Assembly (NCBI RefSeq): GCF_027924565.1 | Contig: NZ_AP027041.1 | Coordinates: 2,480,001-2,544,000, forward strand | Length of the DNA stretch: 64,000 nt | From: Lysobacter auxotrophicus | GTDB lineage: Bacteria; Pseudomonadota; Gammaproteobacteria; Xanthomonadales; Xanthomonadaceae | Direction: 5' to 3' | Shown: piece after piece, positions 1 to 9,010 of the stretch | How the letters are laid out: each line of letters starts with the position of its first letter | Position numbering within the stretch: the stretch's first letter is position 1 | Program-made: the position numbers and the translations under genes | Notes under the pieces: generated by a model | Databases searched by the model: none | What the model was told of the DNA's origin: nothing | Seen by the model: the letters and a program-made list of their open reading frames with translations, nothing else

Positions 1-1256
1 AGGGCATGCCGCAGGACACCGGGCACGCGGCTGTGCCATCGCCAGTTGCGCAGTGCGCGCTCGTAGCGCTTGTAGCCGAAGAACAGTTCGTCGCCGCCAT
101 CGCCCGACAGCGCGACCGTCACCGCCGTGCGCGCGAGGCGTGCGACCAGCGCGGTCGGCACCTGCGAGGCATCGGCGAACGGCTCGTCGAACATGGCCGG
201 CAACGTCGGCACGACGCCCAGGGCGTCCGCGCCGCTGACGTACAACTCGGTGTGCTGCGTATGCAGATGCTCGGCGACTTCGCGCGCGAGATGCGCCTCG
301 TCGTGGTGCGAGCGCTCGAAGCCGATCGTGAAACTGCGCACCGGATGCCGGCTCTGCGACTGCATCAGCGCGGTGACGACGGACGAATCCGTACCGCCGG
401 AGAGGAACACGCCGACCGGGACGTCGGCGACCATGCGCAGCGCGACGGCATCGCGCAGCACCTCGTCCAGGCGGTTTTCCGCTTCGAGCACGTCGCCCGT
501 GAACGGTTGTGCGAGCGCGGCGCGCATGCGCTCGCGGGGATCCCAGTAGCGTCGCTGGTCGCGATGCGCGTCGTGCCCGCCGGGACCACGCGCCACGGTC
601 GCCGCGTCGATGCGCAGCAGCGAGCCGGGAAGCAGCTTGAAGGTATCGACGTGGATCGCATGCGGCGCCGGGATGTAATCCAGCCGCAGCAGCAACGCGA
701 GCGCATCCGGATCGACGCCGTTGTCGAACTCGGGATGGCGCCACAACGCCTTCAATTCGGAACCGAACACGAACGTGTCGCCGGCCCAGCCGTAATACAG
801 CGGCTTCTTGCCCACGCGATCGCGCGCGAGCCACAGGCAGCGCTCCTGGCGATCCCACAGCGCGAGCGCGAACATGCCGTTGCAGCGCGAAACGGCGTCC
901 TCCACGCCCCACTCCACCACCGCGGCGAGCAGCACCTCGGTGTCGGAGTGGCCGCGGAACGCATGCCCGCGCGCGACCAGCACTTCGCGCAGTTCGGCGA
1001 AGTTGTAGATCTCGCCGTTGTAGACCGCGACGAATCGGTGGTTCTCCGACGCCATCGGCTGATGGCCGAGCGGCGACAGGTCGAGGATGCTCAGCCGTCG
1101 ATGCGCGAGCGCGATGCCCGCGGTGTCGTCGACCCACACCCCACGGTCATCGGGCCCGCGATGCTGGAGCGCATCGCCCATGGCGCCGGCGAGCGCATCC
1201 AGGCGCGCGGCATCGAGGTCCGCGGTCGGGCGCAGCAGGCCGGCGAGTCCGCACAT
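1..1256 (-). CDS. asnB: Asparagine synthetase (glutamine-hydrolysing), 3' end cut by window edge
   Basis: An open frame on the minus strand starts MCGLAGLLRP, so Cys2 is available as the Ntn glutaminase nucleophile. About 418 codons are visible with no stop before the window edge. The N-terminal class II amidotransferase domain is followed near residue 286 by the PP-loop SGGTDSS and later by GDGGDELFFGY, both typical of the ATP-dependent synthetase domain. The family converts aspartate to asparagine using glutamine and ATP, or amidates other carboxylates in exopolysaccharide clusters. The start lies 3 nt after the stop of the upstream E1 gene, so the two are probably co-transcribed. The substrate is not decided by the sequence. 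Confidence 0.93.
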   Translation of the reverse strand, partial: MCGLAGLLRPTADLDAARLDALAGAMGDALQHRGPDDRGVWVDDTAGIALAHRRLSILDLSPLGHQPMASENHRFVAVYNGEIYNFAELREVLVARGHAFRGHSDTEVLLAAVVEWGVEDAVSRCNGMFALALWDRQERCLWLARDRVGKKPLYYGWAGDTFVFGSELKALWRHPEFDNGVDPDALALLLRLDYIPAPHAIHVDTFKLLPGSLLRIDAATVARGPGGHDAHRDQRRYWDPRERMRAALAQPFTGDVLEAENRLDEVLRDAVALRMVADVPVGVFLSGGTDSSVVTALMQSQSRHPVRSFTIGFERSHHDEAHLAREVAEHLHTQHTELYVSGADALGVVPTLPAMFDEPFADASQVPTALVARLARTAVTVALSGDGGDELFFGYKRYERALRNWRWHSRVPGVLRHA

Positions 1257-1259
1257 GCG

Positions 1260-3527
1260 TCAGGCCAGTCGATCCGCTGCGGCGACGATGTCGTCGTCCG
1301 ACGGAATCACCAGGAATGCCGCGCCCGCGAGCGGCGTGTACGTGTCCACGCCCACCACGCGCTGGAACGGACGCGAACCGTAGCCGCCCTCGGCGATCGC
1401 GGTGAGCACGCCCTCGCCCACGCCGGCACTGTGCCGGCCTTCGTCGACGATGAGGATGCGCTTGGCCGTCTTCGCCTGTTCGCGGATGTAACGCTCGTTG
1501 AGCGGCACGAGCCAGCGCAGGTCGACGACGCGCGCCTTCCAGCCGTGCCTGGCTTCGATCGCCCGCGCCGCGCGCAGGCTCATCGGCACGCCGTTGCCGT
1601 AGGTGAAGATCACCAGGTCGTCGTTGCCTTCGCCGTACACACGGCCTTCGCCGAGCGTCATCGCCTCGTCGGGCTTCGGATAGGAGGTGAGCCACTGGCC
1701 GTCGCCGGGCTCGTACAGGTCCTTCGTCATGTACAGCGCGATGGGTTCGAGGAACACGCTGACGCGTCCGTCGACCTTCGCCAGCGCGGTGAGCGTGCGC
1801 AGCATCGTCGCCGCATCGTCGCCGCGCGACGGGCAGCCGACGACGAGGCCCGGGATGTCGCGCAGCGCCGTGATCGAATTGTCGTTGTGGAAATGCCCGC
1901 CGAAACCGCGCTGGTAGCCTAGGCCGGCGATACGCACGACCATCGGGTTCGCGTACTGGTTGTTGCTGAAGAACTGCAGCGACGCCGCTTCGCCGCGGAT
2001 CTGGTCGCAGGCGTTGTGGAAGTACGCGAGGTACTGGATTTCCGGGATCGGCAGCATGCCGACATTGGCGAAGCCCTGCGCCATGCCCAGGATCATCGTC
2101 TCGTCGAGCAGCGTGTTGAACACGCGGCGCGGGCCGAAGGCCTTCTGCAGCCCCTTGGTCACCGTGTAGACGCCGCCCTTCTGCGCGACGTCCTCGCCGA
2201 ACAGCAGCGTGTCGGGGTACTTGGCGAAGATGTCGTGCAGCGCGTTGTTGATCTGGATGGCCAGATGCCGCGGCGGCTGGTTTTCCGGCAGTTTCGCTTC
2301 GCTGCCGAACACTTCGACGCGCCGCTGCGCGTAATCGGCGCGCTGCGCTTCGGCCTGCACTTTCGCCGGCGTATACGGTGCGAGCGGCGCGATCACGTCC
2401 TCGAGCTTGTCGAGCTTCGGGCGGCGATCGGCTTCCTCGGCCGCTGCAAAACACTTCTTGCGCGTGGCTTCGTAAAGCGCCAGCACGTCGTCCTTCGACA
2501 TCAGGCCCGATTCCAGCGCGATCGCCGCCGAACGCAGCAGCGGATCGGTCGCTTCCACCGCGCACAGTTCCTCGATCGAACGCCATTCGATTTCGAAGTC
2601 GGTGCCGGCGTGGCCCATGATGCGCGTGGTACGCAGGTGCAGGAACGTCGGGCGGCGCGTGGTGCGGCAATGCTCGACGGCGCGCTGCACGTCGGCGTAA
2701 CCGTTCGCCAGGTCCAGGCCGTCGGCGGCGAAGTAATCCAGCCCGTCCATGTTGCGGAAGCGGTTGGCGATCCAGCCGCCCGGCGTCTTCACCGAGATGC
2801 CGATGCCGTTGTCCTCGCACACGAACAGCACCGGTGCGGGCAACTTCTGGTAGGCGGTCCACGCGGCGGCGTTGAAGGCCGTCTGCGCGGTGGCGTGGTT
2901 GGCCGATGCGTCGCCGAAGGAGCAGATCGCGATGCTGTCGGCGGGAATCGGCAGCGCATGGTTGAGGCGCTTGCCTGCTTCGATCGCGACCGCCGTGCCC
3001 AGCGCCTTCGGCAGGTGCGAGGCGATCGTCGAAGTCTGCGGCAGCACCCACAACGGCTTGCTGCCCCACACCTTGTGGCGGCCGCCGGACGCGGGATCTT
3101 CCGCGCTCGCGGCGAAACTCAGGGCGGAGTCCATCACCGGATCCATGCCCGGCAACTTGCGGAAGCGCTCGGCCATGAAGCCGCCGGAGCGGTAATGCAG
3201 GAACGCCGGATCGGTATGGCGCGTCAGGCGCGCGACCATCGCGTTGCCTTCGTGCCCGCTGGAACCGATGGTGTAGAAGACCTTGTTCTGCACGCGCAGC
3301 ACGCGCGCCATCAGGTCGAGGTGACGGCTGATCAGCTGCGATTCGAACAGTTCGCGGAAGCCCTGCGCATCGAGCTCGCTGCCGGCGAGGATCGGCGCGT
3401 CGGCGGCGGGACGCGCGTTGACGCGACCGTCCCACGCCTTCACGAATTCGACGAAGTTGACGTCGCAGATCTCGGCCCGGTTGAGGCCTTTCATGCGCGC
3501 GGGGATGGGATTGGGGATCAGGGACAT
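1260..3527 (-). CDS. Fused E1 alpha/beta 2-oxo-acid dehydrogenase (thiamine diphosphate dependent)
   Basis: The 755-residue protein carries both E1 subunits in one chain. The alpha-like half (about 1-380) contains the GSSGHEG loop and a thiamine-diphosphate signature FGDASANHATAQ near residue 205. The beta-like half (about 420-755) contains GEDVAQKGGVYTVTKGL and ends in a transketolase C-terminal domain. Such enzymes decarboxylate branched-chain 2-oxo acids or pyruvate and pass the acyl group to a lipoyl E2, but no E2 or E3 gene is next to it. Separate alpha and beta genes are the commoner arrangement. The start MSLIPNPIPARMKGL was chosen because it opens the conserved N-terminus. A 2-oxoisovalerate substrate is likely but not proven. 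Confidence 0.88.
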   Translation of the reverse strand: MSLIPNPIPARMKGLNRAEICDVNFVEFVKAWDGRVNARPAADAPILAGSELDAQGFRELFESQLISRHLDLMARVLRVQNKVFYTIGSSGHEGNAMVARLTRHTDPAFLHYRSGGFMAERFRKLPGMDPVMDSALSFAASAEDPASGGRHKVWGSKPLWVLPQTSTIASHLPKALGTAVAIEAGKRLNHALPIPADSIAICSFGDASANHATAQTAFNAAAWTAYQKLPAPVLFVCEDNGIGISVKTPGGWIANRFRNMDGLDYFAADGLDLANGYADVQRAVEHCRTTRRPTFLHLRTTRIMGHAGTDFEIEWRSIEELCAVEATDPLLRSAAIALESGLMSKDDVLALYEATRKKCFAAAEEADRRPKLDKLEDVIAPLAPYTPAKVQAEAQRADYAQRRVEVFGSEAKLPENQPPRHLAIQINNALHDIFAKYPDTLLFGEDVAQKGGVYTVTKGLQKAFGPRRVFNTLLDETMILGMAQGFANVGMLPIPEIQYLAYFHNACDQIRGEAASLQFFSNNQYANPMVVRIAGLGYQRGFGGHFHNDNSITALRDIPGLVVGCPSRGDDAATMLRTLTALAKVDGRVSVFLEPIALYMTKDLYEPGDGQWLTSYPKPDEAMTLGEGRVYGEGNDDLVIFTYGNGVPMSLRAARAIEARHGWKARVVDLRWLVPLNERYIREQAKTAKRILIVDEGRHSAGVGEGVLTAIAEGGYGSRPFQRVVGVDTYTPLAGAAFLVIPSDDDIVAAADRLA

Positions 3528-3576
3528 GGCGATTCCGGTGTCCGCGTCGGGGACGCGGGGTGTTCGTGATGGCGGA

Positions 3577-4218
3577 TCAGTCCCGCAGCGCGAGGCGCGA
3601 CTGGACTTCGATCGGAGGTGCGGGCATCGCGACGAAATGCGGAGTCTGGCGCACGCGTTCGATCCACGCCTGCACGCCGGGATAGGCGGACAGGTCGAAA
3701 CCGCCTTCGTCGGCGACGGCGGTGTAGGCGAACAGCGCGATGTCGGCGATGCCGTAGGCTTCGCCGCTGAACCACGCGTTCGACTTCAGGTGCTGCTCCA
3801 TGACGGCCAGCGCCTGGTTGCCGCGTTCGCGCAGCTGCGGCAGCGATGCGCGGCGCGGCGAATCCAGCTGCGTCCAGCCGCGGATGAAGCGCGCCACCGC
3901 AATGTACGGTTCGTGGCTGTACTGCTCGAAGAACAACCAGCTCAGCACCTGCGCGCGGGCGAACGCGTCGCCGGCCCAGAACGGCGTGCCTTCGGCGAGC
4001 CAGCACAGGATCGCGTTCGACTCGGTCAGGACGCGACCGTCGTCGGTTTCGATCATCGGCACCTTGCCGTTGGGGTTCTTCGCGAGGTACTCGGGCGTGC
4101 GCGTCGCGCCGGCGGTGCTGTCGACCTCGACCCACTTGAACTCGCGTTCCAGCTGGGTGAGCAGCAGGCGCAGCTTGTGGCAGTTGCCGGAACTGGAATA
4201 GCCGTAGACGGTGATCAT
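3577..4218 (-). CDS. Glutathione S-transferase family protein
   Basis: The 213-residue product begins MITVYGYSSSGNCHKLRLLL, a thioredoxin-fold GST N-terminus, followed by NPNGKVPMIE with the cis-Pro and by TESNAILCWLA with the Glu-Ser glutathione-binding pair. The C-terminal half is the all-alpha domain. The start is fixed by an ATGA overlap with the stop of the upstream acetyltransferase gene, which implies translational coupling; a longer in-frame start 12 codons upstream is less likely. The role is probably glutathione conjugation or reduction of small electrophiles in the cytoplasm. The substrate is unknown. Confidence 0.88.
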   Translation of the reverse strand: MITVYGYSSSGNCHKLRLLLTQLEREFKWVEVDSTAGATRTPEYLAKNPNGKVPMIETDDGRVLTESNAILCWLAEGTPFWAGDAFARAQVLSWLFFEQYSHEPYIAVARFIRGWTQLDSPRRASLPQLRERGNQALAVMEQHLKSNAWFSGEAYGIADIALFAYTAVADEGGFDLSAYPGVQAWIERVRQTPHFVAMPAPPIEVQSRLALRD

Positions 4219-4772
4219 CGCTTCACTCCCTCGCGTTCGCGTCGGGCGAACCACTGTTCGCGCGACTGCCCCCAGACTTCGATGTCCTTCGTGTCGAATG
4301 GCGCCGGCAGCCGACCCATGCGCAGCAGCGTCGAACCGAGCTTGGCGGCGACGACTTTCGAGTTGGTGTTTTCCGGGGCGATGGTGTGGATCACCTCGTC
4401 CCAGCCGAGCGCGTCGAAGGCCCAGTCGATGGTGACGATCGCCGCTTCCGGCCCGTAACCGCGGCCCCAGCGATCGCGCACGATGCTCCAGCCCACCTCA
4501 GTGCCCGGCCAGCCTTCCGGCTGCCAAGGGCCGACACGGCCGACCCATTGCCCGCTCGCCTTCTCGATCACCGAGAACATCGCGAAACCCTTCAGGTGCC
4601 ACACGCCGATCATCGCGGCGAAGCTGCGCCACGCGGCGGGACGCGGTTCGGTACCGCCGATGTGGCGGCAGGTTTCCTCGTCGGCCTTGAACGCAGCCCA
4701 TGCCTCGAAATCCTCCGCCTGTGGCGGGCGGAGGATCAGGCGTTGCGTTTCCAGTGTCGGACCCAGCTTCAT
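4215..4772 (-). CDS. GNAT N-acetyltransferase, RimJ/RimL type
   Basis: The 185-residue protein opens with LETQRLILRPPQAEDFEAW, the usual start of RimJ-like GNAT domains. It continues with VGWSIVRDRWGRGYGPEAA, whose RxxGYG stretch forms the acetyl-CoA pyrophosphate loop, and ENTNSKVVAAKLG, the classic C-terminal ENxxSxxVxxKxG motif. It likely acetylates a protein N-terminus or a small amine. It overlaps the GST gene by 4 nt and follows the glutaryl-CoA dehydrogenase gene by 13 nt, so the three probably form one transcript. The acceptor substrate cannot be read from the sequence. Confidence 0.87.
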   Translation of the reverse strand: MKLGPTLETQRLILRPPQAEDFEAWAAFKADEETCRHIGGTEPRPAAWRSFAAMIGVWHLKGFAMFSVIEKASGQWVGRVGPWQPEGWPGTEVGWSIVRDRWGRGYGPEAAIVTIDWAFDALGWDEVIHTIAPENTNSKVVAAKLGSTLLRMGRLPAPFDTKDIEVWGQSREQWFARREREGVKR

Positions 4773-4785
4773 CGCCGGCTCCGGA

Positions 4786-5949
4786 TCAGAACGCGTTGAT
4801 GCCGGTGAGCTCGCGGCCGATCACCAGCTGGTGCACGGTTTCCGTGCCTTCGTAGGTGATGACCGATTCCAGGTTCAGCGCGTGGCGGATGGCCGCGTGC
4901 TCGGTCGTGATGCCCGCGCCGCCGAGCAGGTCGCGGCACTCGCGCGCGATGTCGATGGCCATGCGGCAGTTGTTCCACTTCGCCAGCGAGACCTGCGCCG
5001 GCTGCATCGTGCCGGCGTCCTTCAGGCGGCCCAGCTGCACGACCAGCAGCTGCGCGAGCGTGATGCGGCGCGCCATCTCGGCCATCTTGATCTGCGCGCT
5101 CTGCGTCGCCGCGACAGGGCGGTCGAACAGGATGCGTTCCTTCGTGTAACCCAGCACTTCGTCCAGGCACGCGATGGCGGCGCCGATCGGGCCCCACGTG
5201 ATGCCGTAGCGCGCCTGCGTCAGGCAGCCCAGCGGGCCCTTGAGGCCCTTCACGTTCGGCAGGCGGTTCGCATCGGGCACACGCACGTTGTCGAAGAACA
5301 GCGAGCTGGTGACCGACGCGCGCAGGCTCATCTTGTGCTTGATTTCCTGCGCGGCGAAACCCGGCATGCCCTTCTCGACGATGAAGCCCTGGATGCCTTC
5401 GTCGGTCTGCGCCCACACGATGGCGATGTCGGCCAGGTTGCCGTTGGTGATCCACATCTTGGAGCCGTTGAGGATCCAGTCGCCGCCGTCGCGGCGCGCG
5501 TTGGTCTTCATGTTGGCCGGATCGGAACCGCCGTGCGGCTCGGTCAGGCCGAAGCAGCCGATGACCTTGCCGGCGGCCATGTCAGGCAGCCAGCGCTGGC
5601 GCTGCTCTTCGCTGCCGTAGGCGTAGATCGGGTACATGCACAGCGAGGACTGCACGCTGACGAAGCTGCGGATGCCACTGTCGCCGCGCTCCAGTTCCTG
5701 GCAGATCAGGCCGTAGCTGACGGCGTTGAGGCCGGCGCAGCCGTACTTTTCGGGCAGCGAGGAGCCCAGCAGGCCGAGTTCGGCGATCTCGCCGACCAGT
5801 TCCTTCGGAAAGCGCCCCTGGTCGAAGGCATCGCCGATGATCGGGATCACGCGTTCGTCCGTGAACCGGGCCACCGTGTCCTGTACGGCGCGCTCTTCTT
5901 CGGTGAGCAGCGAGCGAACGTCGTAAAGGTCGTACGGATGCAGGGCCAT
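4786..5949 (-). CDS. gcdH: Glutaryl-CoA dehydrogenase (acyl-CoA dehydrogenase family)
   Basis: The 387-residue protein shows the acyl-CoA dehydrogenase fold. CFGLTEPHGGSDPANMKT and WITNGNLADIAIVWAQ are the two FAD/substrate signatures, and YEGTETVHQLVIGRELTGINAF supplies the catalytic-base region and the GcdH-type C-terminus. It oxidises and decarboxylates glutaryl-CoA to crotonyl-CoA, the end of lysine and tryptophan catabolism, and passes electrons to ETF. The start MALHPYDLYD gives the usual family length; an in-frame extension upstream lacks conservation. It is the first gene of a minus-strand run with the GNAT and GST genes. The kynurenine operon lies about 15 kb away but runs through aminomuconate rather than glutaryl-CoA. 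Confidence 0.92.
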   Translation of the reverse strand: MALHPYDLYDVRSLLTEEERAVQDTVARFTDERVIPIIGDAFDQGRFPKELVGEIAELGLLGSSLPEKYGCAGLNAVSYGLICQELERGDSGIRSFVSVQSSLCMYPIYAYGSEEQRQRWLPDMAAGKVIGCFGLTEPHGGSDPANMKTNARRDGGDWILNGSKMWITNGNLADIAIVWAQTDEGIQGFIVEKGMPGFAAQEIKHKMSLRASVTSSLFFDNVRVPDANRLPNVKGLKGPLGCLTQARYGITWGPIGAAIACLDEVLGYTKERILFDRPVAATQSAQIKMAEMARRITLAQLLVVQLGRLKDAGTMQPAQVSLAKWNNCRMAIDIARECRDLLGGAGITTEHAAIRHALNLESVITYEGTETVHQLVIGRELTGINAF

Positions 5950-6044
5950 GGCGCACTCGACTTGAGGGAAGACCGCCATTGTACGGGGGCCTCGCGGCCC
6001 GGGTAAGGCCGCGTAAACGCTTGCAGCGACGGGGTTTTCGCCGC

Positions 6045-6079
6045 AAAAAGAAAAACGGGGCCGGATCGCTCCGGCCCCG
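6045..6079 (-). terminator. Rho-independent terminator of the glycine-zipper gene
   Basis: A 10-bp perfect stem (CGGGGCCGGA with its complement) closes a 4-nt loop. On the minus strand it is followed by TTTTTCTTTTT. It sits just downstream of the gene ending at 6123. Confidence 0.9.
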
Positions 6080-6122
6080 CGGGGTGCTGCGTTGGATGTG
6101 AGCGCTACCGGCTCGGCAAGGC

Positions 6123-6929
6123 TCAGCCGCGGGTCGGCGCCGAAGCGGACGCGGTCTGCGTGACGACCTGGCCGTCGATGACCGGCAGTCGGCCGGCGAC
6201 CGGACGCTCGTCCATGCGGATGGTCTGTTCGCTTCCGTTGTAGCGGTAGGTCACGTCGTAACCGACGACCTTGTCTTCGTCGCCCAGCAGGATGCGGCTG
6301 CCCGGCTTGCTGTCGGTGCGCATGGTGCCGGTCGTGCCATCCGGATTGCGGTAGGTCACGTTGTAGCCGACGACACGCGAGGACTCGGAGGTCGAAGCAA
6401 CGGTGTGGCACTGGCGTTCGGTGCGGCTGGTGACCTTGCCGCCGACGTGGCGCTTGTCGATCTGGTTGCCGATGAAGCCACCGGCCACCGCGCCGCCGAC
6501 CGTCGCGGCCTTCTTGCCGTTACCGCCGCCGACCTGGTTGCCGAGCAGGCCGCCGATCACGGCGCCGGCCACGGTGCCGCCGACGTTGCCGTCGCGTTCC
6601 GGGGCGCGCTCCTGCACGACCACGTCCTCGCAGACTTCGCGCGGGGTGGAGGTGGTGCTGGTCTCGCGGATGGCATCCGAACCGATCACCGTCGCGTACA
6701 GCTTTTCCTTCTCGGTGATGGACTTGACGTTGGTGACGTCGGCGTACTCGACCTTGTTGGCGTCGATGGCGCCGTCGGCGACGGCGTCGCCGTCCTGGCC
6801 CGGCAGGAGCTGGCCCTCGGCCGTCGTGGCCGGGGTGGTGCCCTTGTTGCTGAAGCTGTTGAATGCGGCCACTGCGACACCGCCGACGAGCAGCGAAGCC
6901 AGGGCAACGGCGAGCATGTTCTTGTTCAT
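6123..6929 (-). CDS. Glycine-zipper 2TM domain envelope protein
   Basis: The 268-residue protein starts MNKNMLAVALASLLVGGVAVAA, a signal anchor, after a purine-rich AGAGG site; in-frame codons further upstream lack a ribosome site. Residues about 115-155 form the glycine zipper (GGTVAGAVIGGLLGNQVGGG, then GGAVAGGFIGNQI) found in SlyB/17-kDa-antigen type outer-membrane proteins. The C-terminal part repeats VGY(N/D)VTYR twice, a small beta domain seen in related Xanthomonadaceae proteins. It probably sits in the envelope with a structural or stress role. A good terminator follows, so it appears monocistronic. The exact function is unknown. Confidence 0.85.
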   Translation of the reverse strand: MNKNMLAVALASLLVGGVAVAAFNSFSNKGTTPATTAEGQLLPGQDGDAVADGAIDANKVEYADVTNVKSITEKEKLYATVIGSDAIRETSTTSTPREVCEDVVVQERAPERDGNVGGTVAGAVIGGLLGNQVGGGNGKKAATVGGAVAGGFIGNQIDKRHVGGKVTSRTERQCHTVASTSESSRVVGYNVTYRNPDGTTGTMRTDSKPGSRILLGDEDKVVGYDVTYRYNGSEQTIRMDERPVAGRLPVIDGQVVTQTASASAPTRG

Positions 6930-7093
6930 CTCAGGGCCTCTGCGGCGGGACGTGCCCGCGTTGTTGGATGGCGCCATTCGAGCACTGGGAACCTGAACGG
7001 CCGCCGATTTTTTAACATCAAGCTGTCGAAACTGTGAACTGGTTTAGGCACGCTTGTTGTCGTCTCTGGGACCACGGTCAAACAGGATCTGCC

Positions 7094-7306
7094 ATGCCTT
7101 CCCCACTTACCGCGCCGATCCTCGGCTTCCTGTCCCGGCTCAGCTTCCCCCGGCTGTTCCTGATCACCGGGGCGCTGTTCTTCGCCGACCTCCTGATCCC
7201 CGACTTCATTCCGCTGGCCGACGAACTGCTGCTGGGCATGGGCACGCTGCTGCTGGCGAGCTGGAAGAAGCGCAAGGATCCTCTGCCCCCACCGGCGCAG
7301 CGCTGA
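7094..7306 (+). CDS. Small membrane protein (DUF6116-like)
   Basis: A 70-residue protein begins MPSPLTAPILGFLSRLSF after an AGGAT ribosome site. One long hydrophobic stretch (LFLITGALFFADLLIPDFIPLADELLLGMGTLLLASW, split here by residues I-P and D) is followed by the basic tail KKRKD. This resembles the short uncharacterised inner-membrane proteins conserved next to tatD in Xanthomonadaceae; the DUF6116 assignment is from memory and tentative. It precedes the TatD-family gene by 3 nt and is probably co-transcribed with it. No function can be assigned. Confidence 0.75.
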   Translation: MPSPLTAPILGFLSRLSFPRLFLITGALFFADLLIPDFIPLADELLLGMGTLLLASWKKRKDPLPPPAQR

Positions 7307-7309
7307 CGC

Positions 7310-8077
7310 ATGCATCGGCTGGTCGACACCCATTGCCACCTCGACGTCGACGAGTTCGACCGGGACCGCGATGAGGTGATCGCGCGCGCGCGCGCGGCGG
7401 GCGTCACGCGGCAGATCGTGCCGGCGATCGACGCCGCCACCTGGCCGAAGCTGCGCGAGGTCTGCGCGGGCGACGACGGCCTGTACGCGGCGTACGGCAT
7501 GCATCCGCTGCTGCTGGACCGCCACGAGGACGCGCACCTGGACGAACTGCGCGACTGGATCGAGCGCGAGCGGCCCGTGGCCATCGGCGAATGCGGGCTG
7601 GACTACTTCGTGGAGGGGCTCGATCCCCAACGCCAGCAGCAGGTGTTCGACGGCCAGCTGAAGATCGCGCGCGAATTCGACCTGCCGGTCGTCGTGCACG
7701 CCCGTCGCGCGGTGGATGCGGTGATCGCTTCCATTCGTCGCATCGGCGGGCTGCGCGGCGTGGTGCACAGCTTTTCCGGCAGCCAGGAACAGGCGCAGCA
7801 ATTGTGGAAGCAGGGTTTCCTGCTGGGCCTCGGCGGGCCGGTGACCTACGAGCGCGCCAACCGCCTGCGAAAGCTCGCCGCAAGCATGCCGCTGGACTTC
7901 CTGGTGCTGGAAACCGACGCGCCGGACCAGCCCGACGCCGACCACCGCGGCCAGCGCAACGAGCCGGCGAACATGACGCGCGTGCTGCACACGATCGCCG
8001 GGTTGCGCGGCGTCGATCCGGACGAAGTGGCGCGCGCGACGACGGCCAATGCCGAGCGGCTGTTCGCGCTCGGCTAA
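7310..8077 (+). CDS. TatD family metal-dependent hydrolase
   Basis: The 255-residue TIM-barrel protein shows the metal-binding HCHLD at its start, GECGLDYF, VVHARRA and, near the end, ETDAPDQP, the Asp that completes the two-metal site. TatD-family enzymes are 3'-5' exonucleases on DNA or RNA, or have related phosphodiesterase activity. The gene sits 3 nt after a small membrane-protein gene. Its stop overlaps the stop of the convergent tcdA gene by 4 nt, leaving no room for a separate terminator. Several TatD paralogues usually exist per genome, so no specific symbol is given. Confidence 0.92.
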   Translation: MHRLVDTHCHLDVDEFDRDRDEVIARARAAGVTRQIVPAIDAATWPKLREVCAGDDGLYAAYGMHPLLLDRHEDAHLDELRDWIERERPVAIGECGLDYFVEGLDPQRQQQVFDGQLKIAREFDLPVVVHARRAVDAVIASIRRIGGLRGVVHSFSGSQEQAQQLWKQGFLLGLGGPVTYERANRLRKLAASMPLDFLVLETDAPDQPDADHRGQRNEPANMTRVLHTIAGLRGVDPDEVARATTANAERLFALG

Positions 8078-8931
8078 GCGCCCTGCGCCTTCGCAGTGCC
8101 CTTGCGCTTGAGCAGCAGTTCCAGCGCGCGCCCCACCGCGGCGAACGCGAACGTGCCGGTAATGTGCGTGGCCGCGCCGAGCCCGGCGCCGCAGTCGAGC
8201 TTCAGCGCGGCGTCGCCCGACACCTGCGGCCGGATGCCGCACACCGTGCCGTCGGGCTGCGGGTACTTGACGTTCTCCAGCGAGTAGATCGCCGAGATGC
8301 CGAAGTACCGGTCGGCGTTCTTCGGGAAATTGAATTCGCTGCGCAGCTTCTTGCGTACCAGCGCGAGCATCGCGTCGTGCTCGGTGCGCGAGAGATCGCG
8401 CACGCGCACCAGCGTCACATCCGTGCGGCCGCCCGCCGAACCGACCACGATCAGCGGCAACTTGCGGCGTCGACACCAGGCGGCCATGACGACCTTGGTG
8501 CGGAAGCTGTCGCAGGCGTCGATCACCAGGTCGAAACCGCGATCGAGCATTTCCTCCAGGTTCGACGGCGTGACGAAACTGGCGATGGCTTCCACCGTGA
8601 TCTGCGGATTGATGGCGCGGCTGCGTTCGGCCATCGCCTCCACTTTCACCCGGCCGTATTGCCCGGCCAGCGCCGGTAGCTGGCGGTTCGTGTTCGATAC
8701 GCACAGATCGTCGGCGTCGATCAGCGTCAGGTGCCCGACGCCCGTTCGTGCCAGCGCTTCGGCCACCCACGAGCCCACGCCGCCCATGCCGATCACCGCC
8801 ACGCGGCAGCCCGCAAGGTGCGCGACCGTGCCTGTCCCGTACAGGCGATCCACGCCGGCGAAACGCTCCAGCCAGGCCGGATCGAGCGTGTGTTCGGGAA
8901 TGGTCTGCGGGACTGCGGCAATCGTGCTCAT
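8074..8931 (-). CDS. tcdA: tRNA threonylcarbamoyladenosine dehydratase (TcdA/CsdL)
   Basis: The 285-residue ThiF/E1-like protein has the nucleotide-binding loop VIGMGGVGSWVAEALARTG, the Asp of LIDADDLCVSNTNRQL, and the family C-terminus with GISAIYSLENVKYPQPDG. TcdA uses ATP to cyclise t6A37 of ANN-decoding tRNAs to ct6A. MSTIAAVPQ was chosen as the start because the upstream residues are unlike the family. It converges on the tatD-like gene with a 4-nt overlap of the coding ends. A CsdA-type sulfurtransferase partner is not adjacent. Confidence 0.93.
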   Translation of the reverse strand: MSTIAAVPQTIPEHTLDPAWLERFAGVDRLYGTGTVAHLAGCRVAVIGMGGVGSWVAEALARTGVGHLTLIDADDLCVSNTNRQLPALAGQYGRVKVEAMAERSRAINPQITVEAIASFVTPSNLEEMLDRGFDLVIDACDSFRTKVVMAAWCRRRKLPLIVVGSAGGRTDVTLVRVRDLSRTEHDAMLALVRKKLRSEFNFPKNADRYFGISAIYSLENVKYPQPDGTVCGIRPQVSGDAALKLDCGAGLGAATHITGTFAFAAVGRALELLLKRKGTAKAQGA

Positions 8932-9010
8932 CGCGACATTGTAATCGCCGCGCGCACGGAGGCCCCGTGGCCGCATGGTATGGTGCCGCGGTTTTCAACG
9001 GAGGCCAGGC

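Noticed and set aside
6-1922. Long plus-strand open frame (638 codons) across the asparagine synthetase and E1 genes
   Set aside because: It is Arg/His-rich with no recognisable domain and lies antisense to two clear enzyme genes; it is a by-product of high GC content.
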